Origin: Tessaracoccus aquimaris | Lineage (GTDB): Bacteria > Actinomycetota > Actinomycetes > Propionibacteriales > Propionibacteriaceae | Direction: 5' to 3' | DNA: 64,000 nt | NCBI RefSeq assembly: GCF_001997345.1 | Contig: NZ_CP019606.1 | Coordinates: 1,984,001 to 2,048,000 of the forward strand | Part shown: piece by piece, positions 15,970 through 24,877 of the stretch | How the letters are laid out: each line of letters starts with the position of its first letter | Numbering within the stretch: the stretch's first letter is position 1 | Position numbers and translations under genes: made by a program | Notes under the pieces: model-generated | What the model was told of the DNA's origin: nothing | Databases searched by the model: none | Seen by the model: the letters and a program-made list of their open reading frames with translations, nothing else

Positions 15970-17760
15970 GTGAGCCAGACCCCTCCGAATTCCGGATGGC
16001 AGGGCGGCCCCCAGGGCCCCGGCCAGCCGTGGAACGGCCCCCAGCAGGGCCAGCAGCCCGGGTACCAGGGCGGGCAGCCCCAGCAGGGCTTCGGCCAGAA
16101 CGGCCCCCAGCAGAACTTCGGCCAGCACCCCCCGCAGGGCCCGGGCCAGGGCTACGGCCAGCAGAACGGTCCCCAGCAGGGCTTCGGTCAGCAGGGTCCC
16201 CAGCAGGGCTTCGGCCAGCAGAACGGTCCCCAGCAGGGCTTCGGCCAGCAGAACGGTCCCCAGCAGGGCTTCGGCCAGCAGGGTCCCCAGCAGGGCTTCG
16301 GCCAGCAGAACGGCCCCCAGCAGGCCATGACGGGCGGCGCACCGACCCAGCAGAAGTCGAAGGCGAAGTACATCATCGCCGGCGTCGTGGCGCTCGCGCT
16401 GATCGCGGCCGGGATCGGCGTCGGCATGTTCTTCTTCAAGGGCTCGACGCCCGCGGCGGCCAAGGGCCTTCCCGCCGACGTCGCGTTTGCGTTCGAGGTC
16501 AACCTCGCCCCCGCCAATGCGGACAAGCTGGCGCTGAAGGGCATCATCGACAAGTACCCGTCTCTGAAGACCGATGAGGACTTCGGCGGCGACTACAAGC
16601 AGGCGCTGTGGAACGTGCTGGCCAAGGAGTCCCCGGACATGCCGGACTACTCCGAGGTCGAGCCGTGGCTCGGCGACTCCTTCGCGGCGGGCATCGTCGG
16701 CACCACCTCGGAGGACATGAACGACGAGAGCAACTACGTGTTCGCAGTCGAGACCACGGACAAGGGCAAGGCGGAGGCCTTCGTCAAGGCCGAGGCCGAG
16801 GACACGAAGGTCCAGTTCATCGACAACCTGATGGTCGTCACTGAGGCGAGCTCGACCATCGACGTGGCCGACATCAAGAAGGCGTCCCTGGCGGACTCCG
16901 AGCAGTACAAGGCCGACATGGCCAAGATCGGCGACAACAGCCTCGCGAGCGCATGGTTCGGCCCGGCGATGATCGACGCGGCGATCGCGCAGGCCGAGGA
17001 CACCAGCGGTGTCGACGCCAGCGGCATCGACACCAAGACGCTGCAGGGCACCCACGGTGCGATCGGCCTCAAGGTGAGCGAGAACAAGCTGTCGATGCAG
17101 TACGCCGTCCAGACGCCCAACGCCCCGGAGACTAGCTCCGACGACGTGGCGGCCTTCGCCAAGGACCTCTCGGGCGACGCGCTACTGGTGGCCGCGCTCG
17201 GCACCAACGACGAGATGTTCGAGCAGTACTGGAAGCTCGCCGAGTCCCAGAACGCCGCCGAGTCGCTCGCCCAGTTCGGCATCACCGGCCCGCAGGACCT
17301 CAAGGCCCTGATCGGCAAGAAGGTCGGCCTGACGGTCGGCATCGACGGCGAGAGCCCCGTGGTCGGCGCGAAGCTCGAGACCGAGGACGCCGCCAAGCAG
17401 AAGCAGATCCTCGACAAGATCGCCGAGGCCGCGGGCAGCAGCCCCGAGTTCCCGCTGACCGTCGGCCAGGACGGCGACAACGGCCTGGTGGCGTTCGGCC
17501 AGGACACCGACGCGATCGCCAACCCCGGCTCGAAGCTGGGCGACCTCGACGGCTTCAAGCAGGTCGTCGACGGCAAGGCGGCGGGGCTGCTCTACATCAA
17601 CATCGAGGGCCTGAAGTCGCAGTCGTTCTACCAGGACATGATCGGCTCGGCGGGAGACGAGTTCTCCGAGGCGCTCGACCCGATCACCGCGATCGGCATG
17701 GTCAGCAACCCGACCGCCGACCACTACCAGGAGGGCGCGCTGCAGGTCACGTTCAAGTGA
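15970..17760 (+). CDS. DUF3352 membrane protein with Gln/Gly/Pro-rich repeat head
   Basis: 596 residues. The N-terminal ~120 residues are Gln/Gly/Pro/Asn-rich with six tandem GQQ(N)GPQQGF units. One transmembrane helix follows (IIAGVVALALIAAGIGVGMF), then an extracytoplasmic ~430-residue domain. This domain starts LPADVAFAFEVNL and contains YSEVEPWLGDSFAAGIV, the signature of DUF3352, a family of unknown function common in actinobacteria. A GTG preceded by GAGGAG at 8 nt spacing is preferred to upstream in-frame starts. A strong bidirectional terminator follows. Confidence 0.8.
   Translation: MSQTPPNSGWQGGPQGPGQPWNGPQQGQQPGYQGGQPQQGFGQNGPQQNFGQHPPQGPGQGYGQQNGPQQGFGQQGPQQGFGQQNGPQQGFGQQNGPQQGFGQQGPQQGFGQQNGPQQAMTGGAPTQQKSKAKYIIAGVVALALIAAGIGVGMFFFKGSTPAAAKGLPADVAFAFEVNLAPANADKLALKGIIDKYPSLKTDEDFGGDYKQALWNVLAKESPDMPDYSEVEPWLGDSFAAGIVGTTSEDMNDESNYVFAVETTDKGKAEAFVKAEAEDTKVQFIDNLMVVTEASSTIDVADIKKASLADSEQYKADMAKIGDNSLASAWFGPAMIDAAIAQAEDTSGVDASGIDTKTLQGTHGAIGLKVSENKLSMQYAVQTPNAPETSSDDVAAFAKDLSGDALLVAALGTNDEMFEQYWKLAESQNAAESLAQFGITGPQDLKALIGKKVGLTVGIDGESPVVGAKLETEDAAKQKQILDKIAEAAGSSPEFPLTVGQDGDNGLVAFGQDTDAIANPGSKLGDLDGFKQVVDGKAAGLLYINIEGLKSQSFYQDMIGSAGDEFSEALDPITAIGMVSNPTADHYQEGALQVTFK
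16156..16329 (+). repeat. tandem 27/30-bp coding repeat, six units
   Basis: Units of 30, 27, 30, 30, 27 and 30 bp encode GQQNGPQQGF or the one-residue-shorter GQQGPQQGF; the last unit ends AM. The near-identity at DNA level implies recent expansion or homogenisation and potential length variation between strains. Confidence 0.9.
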
Positions 17761-17783
17761 CGCGGCGCGGCTGAGAAACGAGA

Positions 17784-17820
17784 GACGGTGCCCGGTGGCC
17801 TTGAGCCACCGGGCACCGTC
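17784..17820. terminator. bidirectional terminator between DUF3352 and purE
   Basis: A perfect 16-bp stem, GACGGTGCCCGGTGGC with its complement, around a 5-nt loop, located between two convergent genes. Strongest hairpin in the window. Confidence 0.85.
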
Positions 17821-17832
17821 GTCGTTGTGGGG

Positions 17833-18330
17833 TCAGTTCACCGAGTCGCGGACGACGCGCCCCTTGGCGTGGGCGGCGTCGCGCAGCCTCTCCTGGAAGT
17901 CGAGCATCCGCTCAAGCAGCGCCTCGTCCGAGGTGGCGAGCATCCGGGCGGCGAGCAGGCCAGCGTTGCGGGCGTTGCCGATCGCGACGGTGGCCACGGG
18001 AACCCCGGCTGGCATCTGCACGATCGACAGCAGCGAGTCCATGCCGTCGAGGTACTTCAGGGCCACCGGGACGCCGATCACCGGCAGCGGGGTCAGCGCG
18101 GCGAGCATGCCGGGCAGGTGGGCCGCTCCCCCGGCCCCGGCGATGATCACCTTGAGGCCGCGCTCGTGGGCCTCCCGGCCGTAGCGCACCATGTCCTCGG
18201 GCATCCGGTGCGCGGAGATCACGTCGGCCTCGTACTCGATGCCGAACTCGGCAAGCGCGTCGGCGGCGGCGCTCATGGTCGGCCAGTCGGAGTCCGACCC
18301 CATCACGATCGAGACGAGCGGATCAGGCAT
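17833..18330 (-). CDS. purE: N5-carboxyaminoimidazole ribonucleotide mutase
   Basis: Converts N5-CAIR to CAIR in purine synthesis. 165 residues, the class I bacterial length. The motifs [18 protein letters not shown] and [11 protein letters not shown] form the CAIR site, with the catalytic histidine in SAHR. The start lies 8 bp inside purK, so the two genes are translationally linked, and the products act in succession. Confidence 0.95.
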   Translation of the reverse strand: MPDPLVSIVMGSDSDWPTMSAAADALAEFGIEYEADVISAHRMPEDMVRYGREAHERGLKVIIAGAGGAAHLPGMLAALTPLPVIGVPVALKYLDGMDSLLSIVQMPAGVPVATVAIGNARNAGLLAARMLATSDEALLERMLDFQERLRDAAHAKGRVVRDSVN

Positions 18331-19483
18331 TGGGGTCTCCCATCAGGTAGTTGGCGGCGTGCCAGGCGCGGCGACGCACGTCGTCGACGTCGGTGCCGGC
18401 GCAGGTCACATGCCCGACCTTACGGCCAGCCTTGACCTCCTTGCCGTACAGGTGGACGCGGGCCGCGCGGTCGCGGGCGAAGACGTGCTGCAGCGCCCCG
18501 GTGAGGTCCTCCTCGGCCCCGCCGAGCACGTTGGCCATCACGACGACGGGGTCGCGCAGTTCGGGAGAGCCGAGCGGCAGGTCGAGCACGGCGCGGATGT
18601 GGTTCTCGAACTGGCTGGTGCGGGCCCCGTCGATGCTCCAGTGGCCCGTGTTGTGGGGCCGCATGGCGAGTTCGTTGACGACGATGCGTCCGTCGCGGGC
18701 CTGCATCAGTTCGACGGCGAGCACGCCGACCACGCCCAACTCCGTGGCGATCCGGATCGCCATCTCCTGTAGTCGGCTGGCCTCGTCGTCGTCGAGAGCG
18801 GGCGCCGGGGTGATCGTCTCGACGCAGATGCCGTCGGCCTGGCGCGTCTCGCTGATCGGGTAGGCGACGACCTGGCCGGAGGGGCTGCGCACGACGATGG
18901 CGCTCAACTCGCGGCTGAAGTCGATGAACTCCTCGGCGACGATCAGCACCTTCTCCCCCGCGGAGGTCTCCGCGAGGCCCTCGAAGGGCTCGCCTGCCTG
19001 GGTCGCGTCGTCCAGTTTCCAGACGCCCTTGCCGTCGTACCCGCCGCGGGAGGTCTTGGCGATGATGGGCCAGCCGAACTCGTCCCCGAACGCCGCGAGG
19101 TCGGCGGGGGTGTCGCAGATGGCGTAGCGGGGGCAGGCGACCCCCAACTCCGTCATCCGGGCGCGCATCCGGGCCTTGTCCTGCGCGAACACCAGCGCCT
19201 CGGCCCCAGGTCGGACGGCGACCAGTTCCGCGAGCCGTTCGAGATGGGCCGTCGGCACATGCTCGTGATCGAAGGTGAGCGCGTCGGCACCGTCGACGAA
19301 GGCGAGCAGCGTGTCGAGGTCGCGGTAGTCGCCGACCGTTGTGAGGGGGACGACCTGGGCTGCGGAGACGTCGGGCCCCTCGGCGAGCAACCGCACGTCG
19401 ATCCCGAGCGGGATGGCGGCCTGCTGCATCATGCGGGCGAGTTGCCCGCCCCCTGCGATGGCGACTGTGTAGCGGCGGGTCAC
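18323..19483 (-). CDS. purK: 5-(carboxyamino)imidazole ribonucleotide synthase
   Basis: ATP- and bicarbonate-dependent carboxylation of AIR to N5-CAIR. 386 residues, ATP-grasp fold. [10 protein letters not shown] is at the N-terminus, FDHEHVP follows, the ATP-grasp lysine region is [17 protein letters not shown], and the metal-binding segment is [22 protein letters not shown] start 6 nt after a TAGGCT -10. Overlaps purE; the PH-domain gene and birA lie upstream on the same strand. Confidence 0.95.
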   Translation of the reverse strand: MTRRYTVAIAGGGQLARMMQQAAIPLGIDVRLLAEGPDVSAAQVVPLTTVGDYRDLDTLLAFVDGADALTFDHEHVPTAHLERLAELVAVRPGAEALVFAQDKARMRARMTELGVACPRYAICDTPADLAAFGDEFGWPIIAKTSRGGYDGKGVWKLDDATQAGEPFEGLAETSAGEKVLIVAEEFIDFSRELSAIVVRSPSGQVVAYPISETRQADGICVETITPAPALDDDEASRLQEMAIRIATELGVVGVLAVELMQARDGRIVVNELAMRPHNTGHWSIDGARTSQFENHIRAVLDLPLGSPELRDPVVVMANVLGGAEEDLTGALQHVFARDRAARVHLYGKEVKAGRKVGHVTCAGTDVDDVRRRAWHAANYLMGDPNA

Positions 19484-19489
19484 CCGGGC

Positions 19490-19495
19490 AGCCTA
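19490..19495 (-). promoter_or_regulatory. -10 box of purK-purE
   Basis: TAGGCT 6 nt before GTG; gives the purine genes their own leaderless promoter separate from birA. Confidence 0.5.
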
Positions 19496-19517
19496 ACAGG
19501 GCCCCCAGAGGTGGGCC

Positions 19518-20015
19518 TCAGTCGTCGCTGTCCTCGTGGACGGCGAACAGCAGTTCCGTGATGGTCACATGCACCCGCTCGACGCCGGGGACGTCGGGGA
19601 GCACCAAGGGCTGCCCGGCGGCGGTCTCGAGCACCAGCGTGCCGCAGCCGAGCATCCGGTCGAGCAGCGAGCGCTCGTAGTTGACGTTGTTGATCCGGCG
19701 CAGCGGCAGGTCGTGGCCCGTCTTGTTGATGATGCCTCGCCGCGTGATGACGCGCCGGTCGGTGATGGTGTAGGTCGACGTCACCCAGCGCAGGAACGGC
19801 AGCAGCACGAGCCACACGAACAGGATCAGCGCGACGCCGATCGACGCGTAGGTCGCCCACGGCTGCATGTTGGCCGGGAAGAACGCGATGGCCAGCCCGA
19901 GCAGCGCCCCCAGCACGATGAGGATGATGGCAGGCACGATGAGCGCCTTCCCGTGCGTGCGCACGCTGAGCACGATGTTCTCGTCCTGACCGAGTTGGTC
20001 CTTGCTGATCGCCAT
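19518..20015 (-). CDS. PH-domain (bPH2, YdbS-like) membrane protein
   Basis: 165 residues. Two transmembrane helices (about 25-75: IVPAIILIVLGALLGLAIAF and ASIGVALILFVWLVLL) are followed by a bacterial PH domain with the typical YTITDRRVITRRGIINKTG and LPLRRINNVNYERSLLDRMLGCGTLVLE. Function unknown; the same protein lies between birA and purK in mycobacteria. The ATG five codons into the open frame is taken; no good ribosome site is visible, and the gene starts 17 bp after birA, so co-transcription is likely. Confidence 0.85.
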   Translation of the reverse strand: MAISKDQLGQDENIVLSVRTHGKALIVPAIILIVLGALLGLAIAFFPANMQPWATYASIGVALILFVWLVLLPFLRWVTSTYTITDRRVITRRGIINKTGHDLPLRRINNVNYERSLLDRMLGCGTLVLETAAGQPLVLPDVPGVERVHVTITELLFAVHEDSDD

Positions 20016-20032
20016 GGGACAGTCTGGCACGC

Positions 20033-20836
20033 CTAACGGCCCAGGCGTGCGTGCACCACGTCCCCGACGGCGAAGGTCTGAATGCCGGTGGCGGTCGCCA
20101 CCTGGAGCCGGCCGAACGCGTCAACTCCCCTTCCGACACCGTCGACGCTCGTCTCGGCGTCGACCACCACTGTCAGCGGCGCGCCGATCGAGGCGCAGCG
20201 GGCCTCGTAGACCTCGCGCAGGTCGCCGCTGAGCGACCAGGTGGAGTAGTAGTCCTCGAAGTGGCGAAGCACCCCAGCGATGATGGGCTCGGGCTCGGTG
20301 GGCAGGCCCTCAAGAGCGAGCGAGGTCGCGGTCGGGACGGGAAGTTGCGCGCGGGTCAGGGACACGTTGATGCCCATCCCGACGACCGCGCGGGCGCCGT
20401 CGGGGCGTTCGATGCGCTCCGAGAGGATGCCGCACACCTTCGCGCCGCCGATCAGGACGTCGTTGGGCCACTTCAGGGTGACGCGGGAGGGGTCCGGCGT
20501 CAGGTCGGCAAGCGCGGACGACACCGCCAGCCCCGCGAGGATCGACAGCCAGCCCCACTGCTGGAACTCGGGCCTCGGCTTGAGCAGCAGGGAGAGCGAG
20601 ATGGACGCTCCTGGCGGGCTGACCCACTGCCGGTCGAGGCGGCCCCGCCCCGCCGTCTGCTCCATGGCGACCAGCGCGATGGTCCGGTCGTCGCCCTGCC
20701 GTGCCAGCGCCGCCAGGTCCGCGTTGGTGGAACCGGTCGAAGCGGTCACCTCGATCCGGTCGAACAACGTGTCGCGGGCGCCGTCGCGGGTCACCGATCG
20801 GTGGATCTCGCGGGCGCTCGGAATGGTCGCATTCAT
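20033..20836 (-). CDS. birA: biotin-[acetyl-CoA-carboxylase] ligase, monofunctional
   Basis: Attaches biotin to the biotin carboxyl carrier domain, here the C-terminus of the alpha subunit at 27.5 kb. 267 residues with TGSTNADLAALA, the biotinyl-AMP loop MEQTAGRGRLDRQW, LKWPNDVLIGGAKVCGIL and VGMGINVSL. There is no N-terminal winged-helix domain, so unlike E. coli BirA it is not a repressor. The ATG at 20836 follows a TACTAT -10 by 6 nt; an in-frame ATG 11 codons upstream lies beyond that box and is rejected. Divergent from accD. Confidence 0.93.
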   Translation of the reverse strand: MNATIPSAREIHRSVTRDGARDTLFDRIEVTASTGSTNADLAALARQGDDRTIALVAMEQTAGRGRLDRQWVSPPGASISLSLLLKPRPEFQQWGWLSILAGLAVSSALADLTPDPSRVTLKWPNDVLIGGAKVCGILSERIERPDGARAVVGMGINVSLTRAQLPVPTATSLALEGLPTEPEPIIAGVLRHFEDYYSTWSLSGDLREVYEARCASIGAPLTVVVDAETSVDGVGRGVDAFGRLQVATATGIQTFAVGDVVHARLGR

Positions 20837-20842
20837 GGGTTC

Positions 20843-20848
20843 ATAGTA
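20843..20848 (-). promoter_or_regulatory. -10 box of birA
   Basis: TACTAT 6 nt before ATG, a near-consensus -10. Confidence 0.6.
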
Positions 20849-20894
20849 GGAAACCAATTCGCTGAGCATCGGTCGAGGTCAGGCTCCCCGGCGC

Positions 20895-20900
20895 TAAGGT
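20895..20900 (+). promoter_or_regulatory. -10 box of accD-accE-maf
   Basis: TAAGGT 7 nt before ATG. The AAGG inside it could also be read as a weak ribosome site. Confidence 0.45.
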
Positions 20901-20907
20901 GACACGC

Positions 20908-22482
20908 ATGGAGATCGACATCCACACCACCGCCGGTCGGATCGCCAATCTCGGGGTGCGCATCGACGAGGCCATTCACGCGGGTTCCGCCGCGGCCGTC
21001 GAGAAGCAGCACGCCAAGGGCAAGATGACCGCGCGAGAGCGCGTCATGGCGCTGCTGGACGAGGGAAGCTTCGCCGAGTTCGACCAGTTCTCCCGGCACC
21101 GCTCGACGGCGTTCGGGATGGACGCCAAGCGGCCGTTCGGCGACGGCGTGATCACGGGCACCGGCTCGATCCACGGTCGCCCGGTGTGCATCTTCAGCCA
21201 GGACGTGACCATCTTCGGCGGCGCCCTCGGACAGGTCTACGGCGAGAAGATCGTCAAGATCCAGGACTTCGCGCTCAAGACGGGCGTGCCGCTGATCGGC
21301 ATCAACGAGGGCGGCGGCGCCCGCATCCAGGAGGGTGTGGTCTCGCTTGCCCTCTACGGCGAGATCTTCCGCCGTAACACGCTCGCCTCCGGCGTCATCC
21401 CGCAGATCTCGCTGATCATGGGGGCGGCTGCGGGCGGCCACGTGTACGGGCCTGCGCTGACCGATTTCGTCGTGATGGTCGACAAGACCTCGCAGATGTT
21501 CATCACGGGCCCGGAGGTGATCAAGACCGTCACCGGCGAGGACGTCTCCATGGAGGAGTTGGGCGGCGGCCGCACCCACAACACCAAGTCCGGCAACGCG
21601 CACTACCTGGCCGCCGACGAGGCCGACGCCATCGAGTACGTGCGCGAACTGCTCAGCTACCTGCCGCAGAACAACCTGGAGGATCCGCCGATCTACGACG
21701 AGGAGGAGGTCGACCTGACAATCACGGACCACGACCGTCGCCTCGACCAACTGATCCCCGACGCGGCCAACCAGCCCTACGACATGCGCGACCTGATCCG
21801 CAATGTCCTCGACGACGACGAGTTCCTCGAGGTGATGGCCCTGTTCGCAGGCTCGATCATCGTCGGGTTCGGCCGCATCGAGGGCCGCTCGATCGGGATC
21901 GTCGCGAACCAGCCGACGGTGCTTGCAGGCTGCCTCGACATCGACTCCGCCGAGAAGGCGGCACGGTTCGTGCGTACCTGCGACGCGTTCAACATCCCCG
22001 TGCTCACCTTCGTGGACGTGCCCGGCTTCCTCCCCGGCGTCGACCAGGAGCACAACGGCATCATCCGACGCGGCGCGAAGCTGATCTACGCCTACTCCGA
22101 GGCGACGGTGCCGCTGCTGACCGTCGTGACCCGCAAGGCCTACGGCGGCGCCTACCTGGTGATGGGGTCCAAGTCGCTGGGCGCCGACATCAACTTCGCG
22201 TGGCCGACGGCGCAGATCGCGGTGATGGGCGCGCAGGGCGCCGTCAACATCCTCTACCGCAAGCAGTTGGCGGAGGCGGCCGACCCCGATGCGGAGCGCG
22301 CCCGCCTCGTCCAGGAGTACGACGACGAACTGACCAACCCGTACGTGGCCGCCGACCGCGGCTACGTCGACCAGGTCATCTACCCGCACGAGACGCGCGC
22401 GCAGGTGATCCGGGCGCTCAGGCTGCTGCGCACCAAGCGGGCCACGATCCCGCCCAAGAAGCACGGGAACATCCCGCTATGA
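20908..22482 (+). CDS. accD5: acyl-CoA carboxylase beta (carboxyltransferase) subunit
   Basis: Transfers the carboxyl group from carboxybiotin to acetyl- or propionyl-CoA, giving malonyl- or methylmalonyl-CoA. 524 residues, crotonase-fold carboxyltransferase. Oxyanion-hole regions are [13 protein letters not shown] with [15 protein letters not shown] (N-half) and [14 protein letters not shown] with [14 protein letters not shown] (C-half). Closest in style to AccD5/PccB propionyl-CoA carboxylases. The ATG three codons into the open frame is used. The stop overlaps accE by 4 bp (ATGA). Partners are accE and the alpha subunit at 27.5 kb. Confidence 0.93.
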   Translation: MEIDIHTTAGRIANLGVRIDEAIHAGSAAAVEKQHAKGKMTARERVMALLDEGSFAEFDQFSRHRSTAFGMDAKRPFGDGVITGTGSIHGRPVCIFSQDVTIFGGALGQVYGEKIVKIQDFALKTGVPLIGINEGGGARIQEGVVSLALYGEIFRRNTLASGVIPQISLIMGAAAGGHVYGPALTDFVVMVDKTSQMFITGPEVIKTVTGEDVSMEELGGGRTHNTKSGNAHYLAADEADAIEYVRELLSYLPQNNLEDPPIYDEEEVDLTITDHDRRLDQLIPDAANQPYDMRDLIRNVLDDDEFLEVMALFAGSIIVGFGRIEGRSIGIVANQPTVLAGCLDIDSAEKAARFVRTCDAFNIPVLTFVDVPGFLPGVDQEHNGIIRRGAKLIYAYSEATVPLLTVVTRKAYGGAYLVMGSKSLGADINFAWPTAQIAVMGAQGAVNILYRKQLAEAADPDAERARLVQEYDDELTNPYVAADRGYVDQVIYPHETRAQVIRALRLLRTKRATIPPKKHGNIPL

Positions 22483-22700
22483 CGGATGAGAACGAGCCGA
22501 CGCTCAGCTTCTCGAAGGCGAACCTCACCGAGGAGGAGATCGCGGCTGTCGCCGCCGCGCTGATGGCCTCGACCCGCGAGGAGAGGCTGCGCTCCGCCGA
22601 CGACCGCCCCCTAGCGGGCGGCTGGAAGTCGTACTACCGCGTGCTGCGCCGACCGCTGGTCGGCGGCCGGGACGCCTGGCGCACCTACCACCGCCTCTGA
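22479..22700 (+). CDS. accE5: acyl-CoA carboxylase epsilon subunit
   Basis: 73 residues. AccE proteins stabilise the alpha-beta complex in actinobacteria. The pattern is typical: a short head, [20 protein letters not shown] (the conserved helix), then a basic tail ending [13 protein letters not shown] overlaps the accD stop; maf begins one base after this stop. Confidence 0.85.
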   Translation: MTDENEPTLSFSKANLTEEEIAAVAAALMASTREERLRSADDRPLAGGWKSYYRVLRRPLVGGRDAWRTYHRL

Positions 22701-22701
22701 C

Positions 22702-23307
22702 ATGCGGGTCATCCTCGCCTCGAAGTCGCCCGGCCGGCTCGCGGTCCTGCAGCGCGCAGGGCTCGACCCGGAGGTGATCGTGTCCGGGTTCGACGAGCAT
22801 CAGGTGCGCGACCCCGTTCCGACGAGCCTCGCGCAGCGGCTCGCCACCGCGAAGGGCGAGACCGTCGTCCCCCAGTTGGAGGGCGACTTCGTGCTGTTCG
22901 CCTGCGATTCGGTGCTCGAGTTCGAGGGCAGGGCGCACGGCAAGCCGGGCACCGCGGAGGCGGCGATCGCCCGCTGGCAGATCATGCGTGGCCGCGACGG
23001 CCTGCTGCACTCGGGCCACTACGTCGCCGTCCGCACGGGCGACGACCTGAGGTCCGCGTGCGCGGTCGGCTCGACGAAGGTGAGCTTCGCAGACGTCTCA
23101 GACGAGGAGATCGCGGCCTACGCCGCGACCGGCGAACCGCAGCGCGTCGCGGGCGGGTTCACGATCGACGGCCGGGGTGCGGCGTTCGTGACCTCCATCG
23201 TCGGCGATCCGTACAACGTGATCGGCCTGTCGCTGCCACTCACCCGGCAGATGGTGATCGACCTGGGCGTCCCCTGGCAGTCCCTCTGGGCCCCGACGCT
23301 CGGCTGA
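22702..23307 (+). CDS. maf: Maf-family nucleotide pyrophosphatase
   Basis: House-cleaning nucleoside triphosphate pyrophosphatase. 201 residues. ILASKSPGRLAVL is the N-terminal substrate loop; GFDEHQV, LFACDSVL (catalytic Asp), GHYVAVRTG and VAGGFTIDGRG with YNVIGLSLPLTR complete the family pattern. Start one nucleotide after accE. The accD-accE-maf order is the same as in mycobacteria. Confidence 0.9.
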   Translation: MRVILASKSPGRLAVLQRAGLDPEVIVSGFDEHQVRDPVPTSLAQRLATAKGETVVPQLEGDFVLFACDSVLEFEGRAHGKPGTAEAAIARWQIMRGRDGLLHSGHYVAVRTGDDLRSACAVGSTKVSFADVSDEEIAAYAATGEPQRVAGGFTIDGRGAAFVTSIVGDPYNVIGLSLPLTRQMVIDLGVPWQSLWAPTLG

Positions 23308-23323
23308 TACCGGCGCCTGTCCC

Positions 23324-23361
23324 GGCGTCGGGCGGAGGCTCCTCGTCCGCCGCCCGGCGCC
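23324..23361. terminator. bidirectional hairpin between maf and the DUF4352-like gene
   Basis: A 12-bp GC-rich stem (GGCGTCGGGCGG with CCGCCCGGCGCC, one G-U pair) around a 14-nt loop, between convergent genes. Confidence 0.5.
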
Positions 23362-23367
23362 GAGTAC

Positions 23368-24186
23368 TCAGTGCGGGAACCTCCACAGGATCTCGTCGCC
23401 GAAGTCGGCTGGCGAGTAGCGAAGGGTCGGCAGTACCAGGTCCGGGTTGCCTGGCGCGACTGCGACCCAGCCGGAGTTGCACTCGCCGACCTTCAGGAGG
23501 CGCTCCTGGTACCTCGGCGACCAGTTCTCCGACGGTGGGAACTCGGCGACGCCGTGGAACCCGGATGCCTTGCCCGTCTCGCCGTCGATGACCTCGAAGA
23601 ACCAGGGATCGGTGCTCGTGCGGGTCGTGCCGTCGGCATTGGCGTCGGGCTGGGGCGCGACGTAGCAGACCGTGACGTCGGCCGCCCATGCGGTGCCGTC
23701 CCCATCCGCGGTCAGGTCCTTGACGGTGACGTCGAAGTAGCGGGTCCTGACCGTCTCGCCGAGCACCGCGGTCAGCGTGACGGGCCCGGTCGGTCGGTCG
23801 GAGGTGTCAACGGGGGTGGCGGTCTCCGTCGGCCCCGGGTTCGGGCTGGCCGTCTCGCTCTGTTGGGGCGTGGCCGTCTCGCTCGGCTGGGGCGTCTCGC
23901 TCGGCTCGGCCGACGGCGAGGCGGTTGGCGTCGCGGGGGTGGGCGCGCCGGTCGGAGGGGTCGCGGTGACGGTCGGGGGCGCGGGTTCGGCGGGCGAGGT
24001 GCCGCCGCGCAGCCCCTGCACCGCAAACACCCCGCCGACGACGAGCGCGACGGCGGCAGCGGCGCCAAGGATCACCCACGGGCGGCGGCTTGGGGCCTCG
24101 GTGCGCACCGGTTCGACGCCGGCGATGATCTCCTCGACCATCCGGTCGGCGCCGGGCAGATCACGTTCGGGGGGAAGCATGGTCAT
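23368..24186 (-). CDS. single-pass membrane protein with DUF4352-like extracellular domain, sigma-factor partner candidate
   Basis: 272 residues. A 35-residue acidic cytoplasmic head is followed by one helix (WVILGAAAAVALVVGGVFAV), a ~75-residue Pro/Thr/Ser/Glu-rich linker with repeated PSETATP, and a C-terminal beta domain. That domain contains ETVRTRYFDVTVKDLTADGD, GECNSGWVAVA and VLPTLRYSPADFGDEILWRF, like the Telokin/DUF4352 fold. The ATG is 2 nt after the sigma-factor stop with GAGGAG upstream, so the two are translated together. The position is that of an anti-sigma factor, but the head is short and lacks the HxxxCxxC zinc motif. Confidence 0.65.
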   Translation of the reverse strand: MTMLPPERDLPGADRMVEEIIAGVEPVRTEAPSRRPWVILGAAAAVALVVGGVFAVQGLRGGTSPAEPAPPTVTATPPTGAPTPATPTASPSAEPSETPQPSETATPQQSETASPNPGPTETATPVDTSDRPTGPVTLTAVLGETVRTRYFDVTVKDLTADGDGTAWAADVTVCYVAPQPDANADGTTRTSTDPWFFEVIDGETGKASGFHGVAEFPPSENWSPRYQERLLKVGECNSGWVAVAPGNPDLVLPTLRYSPADFGDEILWRFPH

Positions 24187-24187
24187 C

Positions 24188-24802
24188 TCAGTTCTCCTCA
24201 CCAAGCAGATGGGCGACCTCGGTGGTCGCGAGTGTCGCGCGTGCCCGGGCGAGCCGGGACTTGACGGTGCCGACGGGCACCCCGAGGGCCTCGCCGACCT
24301 CGGCCATGGTGCAGCCGCCCCAGGCGACCAGTTCGACGACCTGGCGCTGCGCGTCGGGCAACCGGTCAAGCACGTGGTTGATGCGGCGCATCGACTCCTC
24401 ATGCGCGAGCCATTGGCCCACGTTGTCTGCCGCGGTCCTCGACGGTTGGGCCTCGATCCGCTCGACGAGCCGCAGCCTCCTGCCCGCGGAGCGGACGAGG
24501 TTGCGGGCCTCGTTGCGACCGACGGCGCAGAGCCAGGCCCGCACGGCGCCCGGATTCACCTGGGACAGCGTGCCCGCGGTCGCGCGACGCCAGACGCCCG
24601 CGAAGCAGAGCTGGGTGGCCTCCTCTGCGGTCGCCCAGGAGGCGGAGTGCCGGAAGGCGACGTTGTAGACGGCTCGGGAGTGCCGCTCGAAGAGCCGCCT
24701 GAACGCGGCCTCGTCGCCCGAGCGGAGGTCCTCCCATAGGCTGTCATCGTCCATGAGGACCATCATGTCGTCGCCTTGGGGCGGACGTGCCTGTGCGTGC
24801 AT
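24188..24802 (-). CDS. ECF-type RNA polymerase sigma factor
   Basis: 204 residues. Region 2 is FRRLFERHSRAVYNVAFRHS with ATAEEATQLCFAGVWRRA. Region 4 is LPDAQRQVVELVAWGGCTMAEVGEALGVPVGTVKSRLARARATL, split by a ~40-residue linker; the helix-turn-helix is intact. ATG at 24802 has AGGGATGAGGA before it; in-frame ATGs at residues 13, 14 and 17 are alternatives. Followed immediately by a membrane protein that may sense and regulate it. Target promoters are unknown. Confidence 0.85.
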   Translation of the reverse strand: MHAQARPPQGDDMMVLMDDDSLWEDLRSGDEAAFRRLFERHSRAVYNVAFRHSASWATAEEATQLCFAGVWRRATAGTLSQVNPGAVRAWLCAVGRNEARNLVRSAGRRLRLVERIEAQPSRTAADNVGQWLAHEESMRRINHVLDRLPDAQRQVVELVAWGGCTMAEVGEALGVPVGTVKSRLARARATLATTEVAHLLGEEN

Positions 24803-24865
24803 TCCTCATCCCTTTCGTCGCTGATACCGGGAAATGTCCGGCACTGCGCGTTCGGGTTCCATCTG

Positions 24866-24871
24866 TAGAGT
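24866..24871 (+). promoter_or_regulatory. -10 box of the lipoprotein gene
   Basis: TAGAGT 6 nt before GTG. Confidence 0.45.
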
Positions 24872-24877
24872 TGCGGC

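Noticed and set aside
16156..16329. Regular 27/30-bp repeats that might suggest a CRISPR array
   Set aside because: There are no unique spacers; the repeats are contiguous, in frame and encode GQQ(N)GPQQGF inside a good gene.
20833..22464. 543-codon open frame on the minus strand opposite accD
   Set aside because: Antisense shadow of a high-GC gene; the plus-strand product is a full carboxyltransferase and the minus product has no recognisable motif.
24186..24188. Calling the sigma-factor neighbour a zinc-binding anti-sigma factor
   Set aside because: The N-terminal head is only ~35 residues and lacks the HxxxCxxC motif; position is suggestive but not proof.
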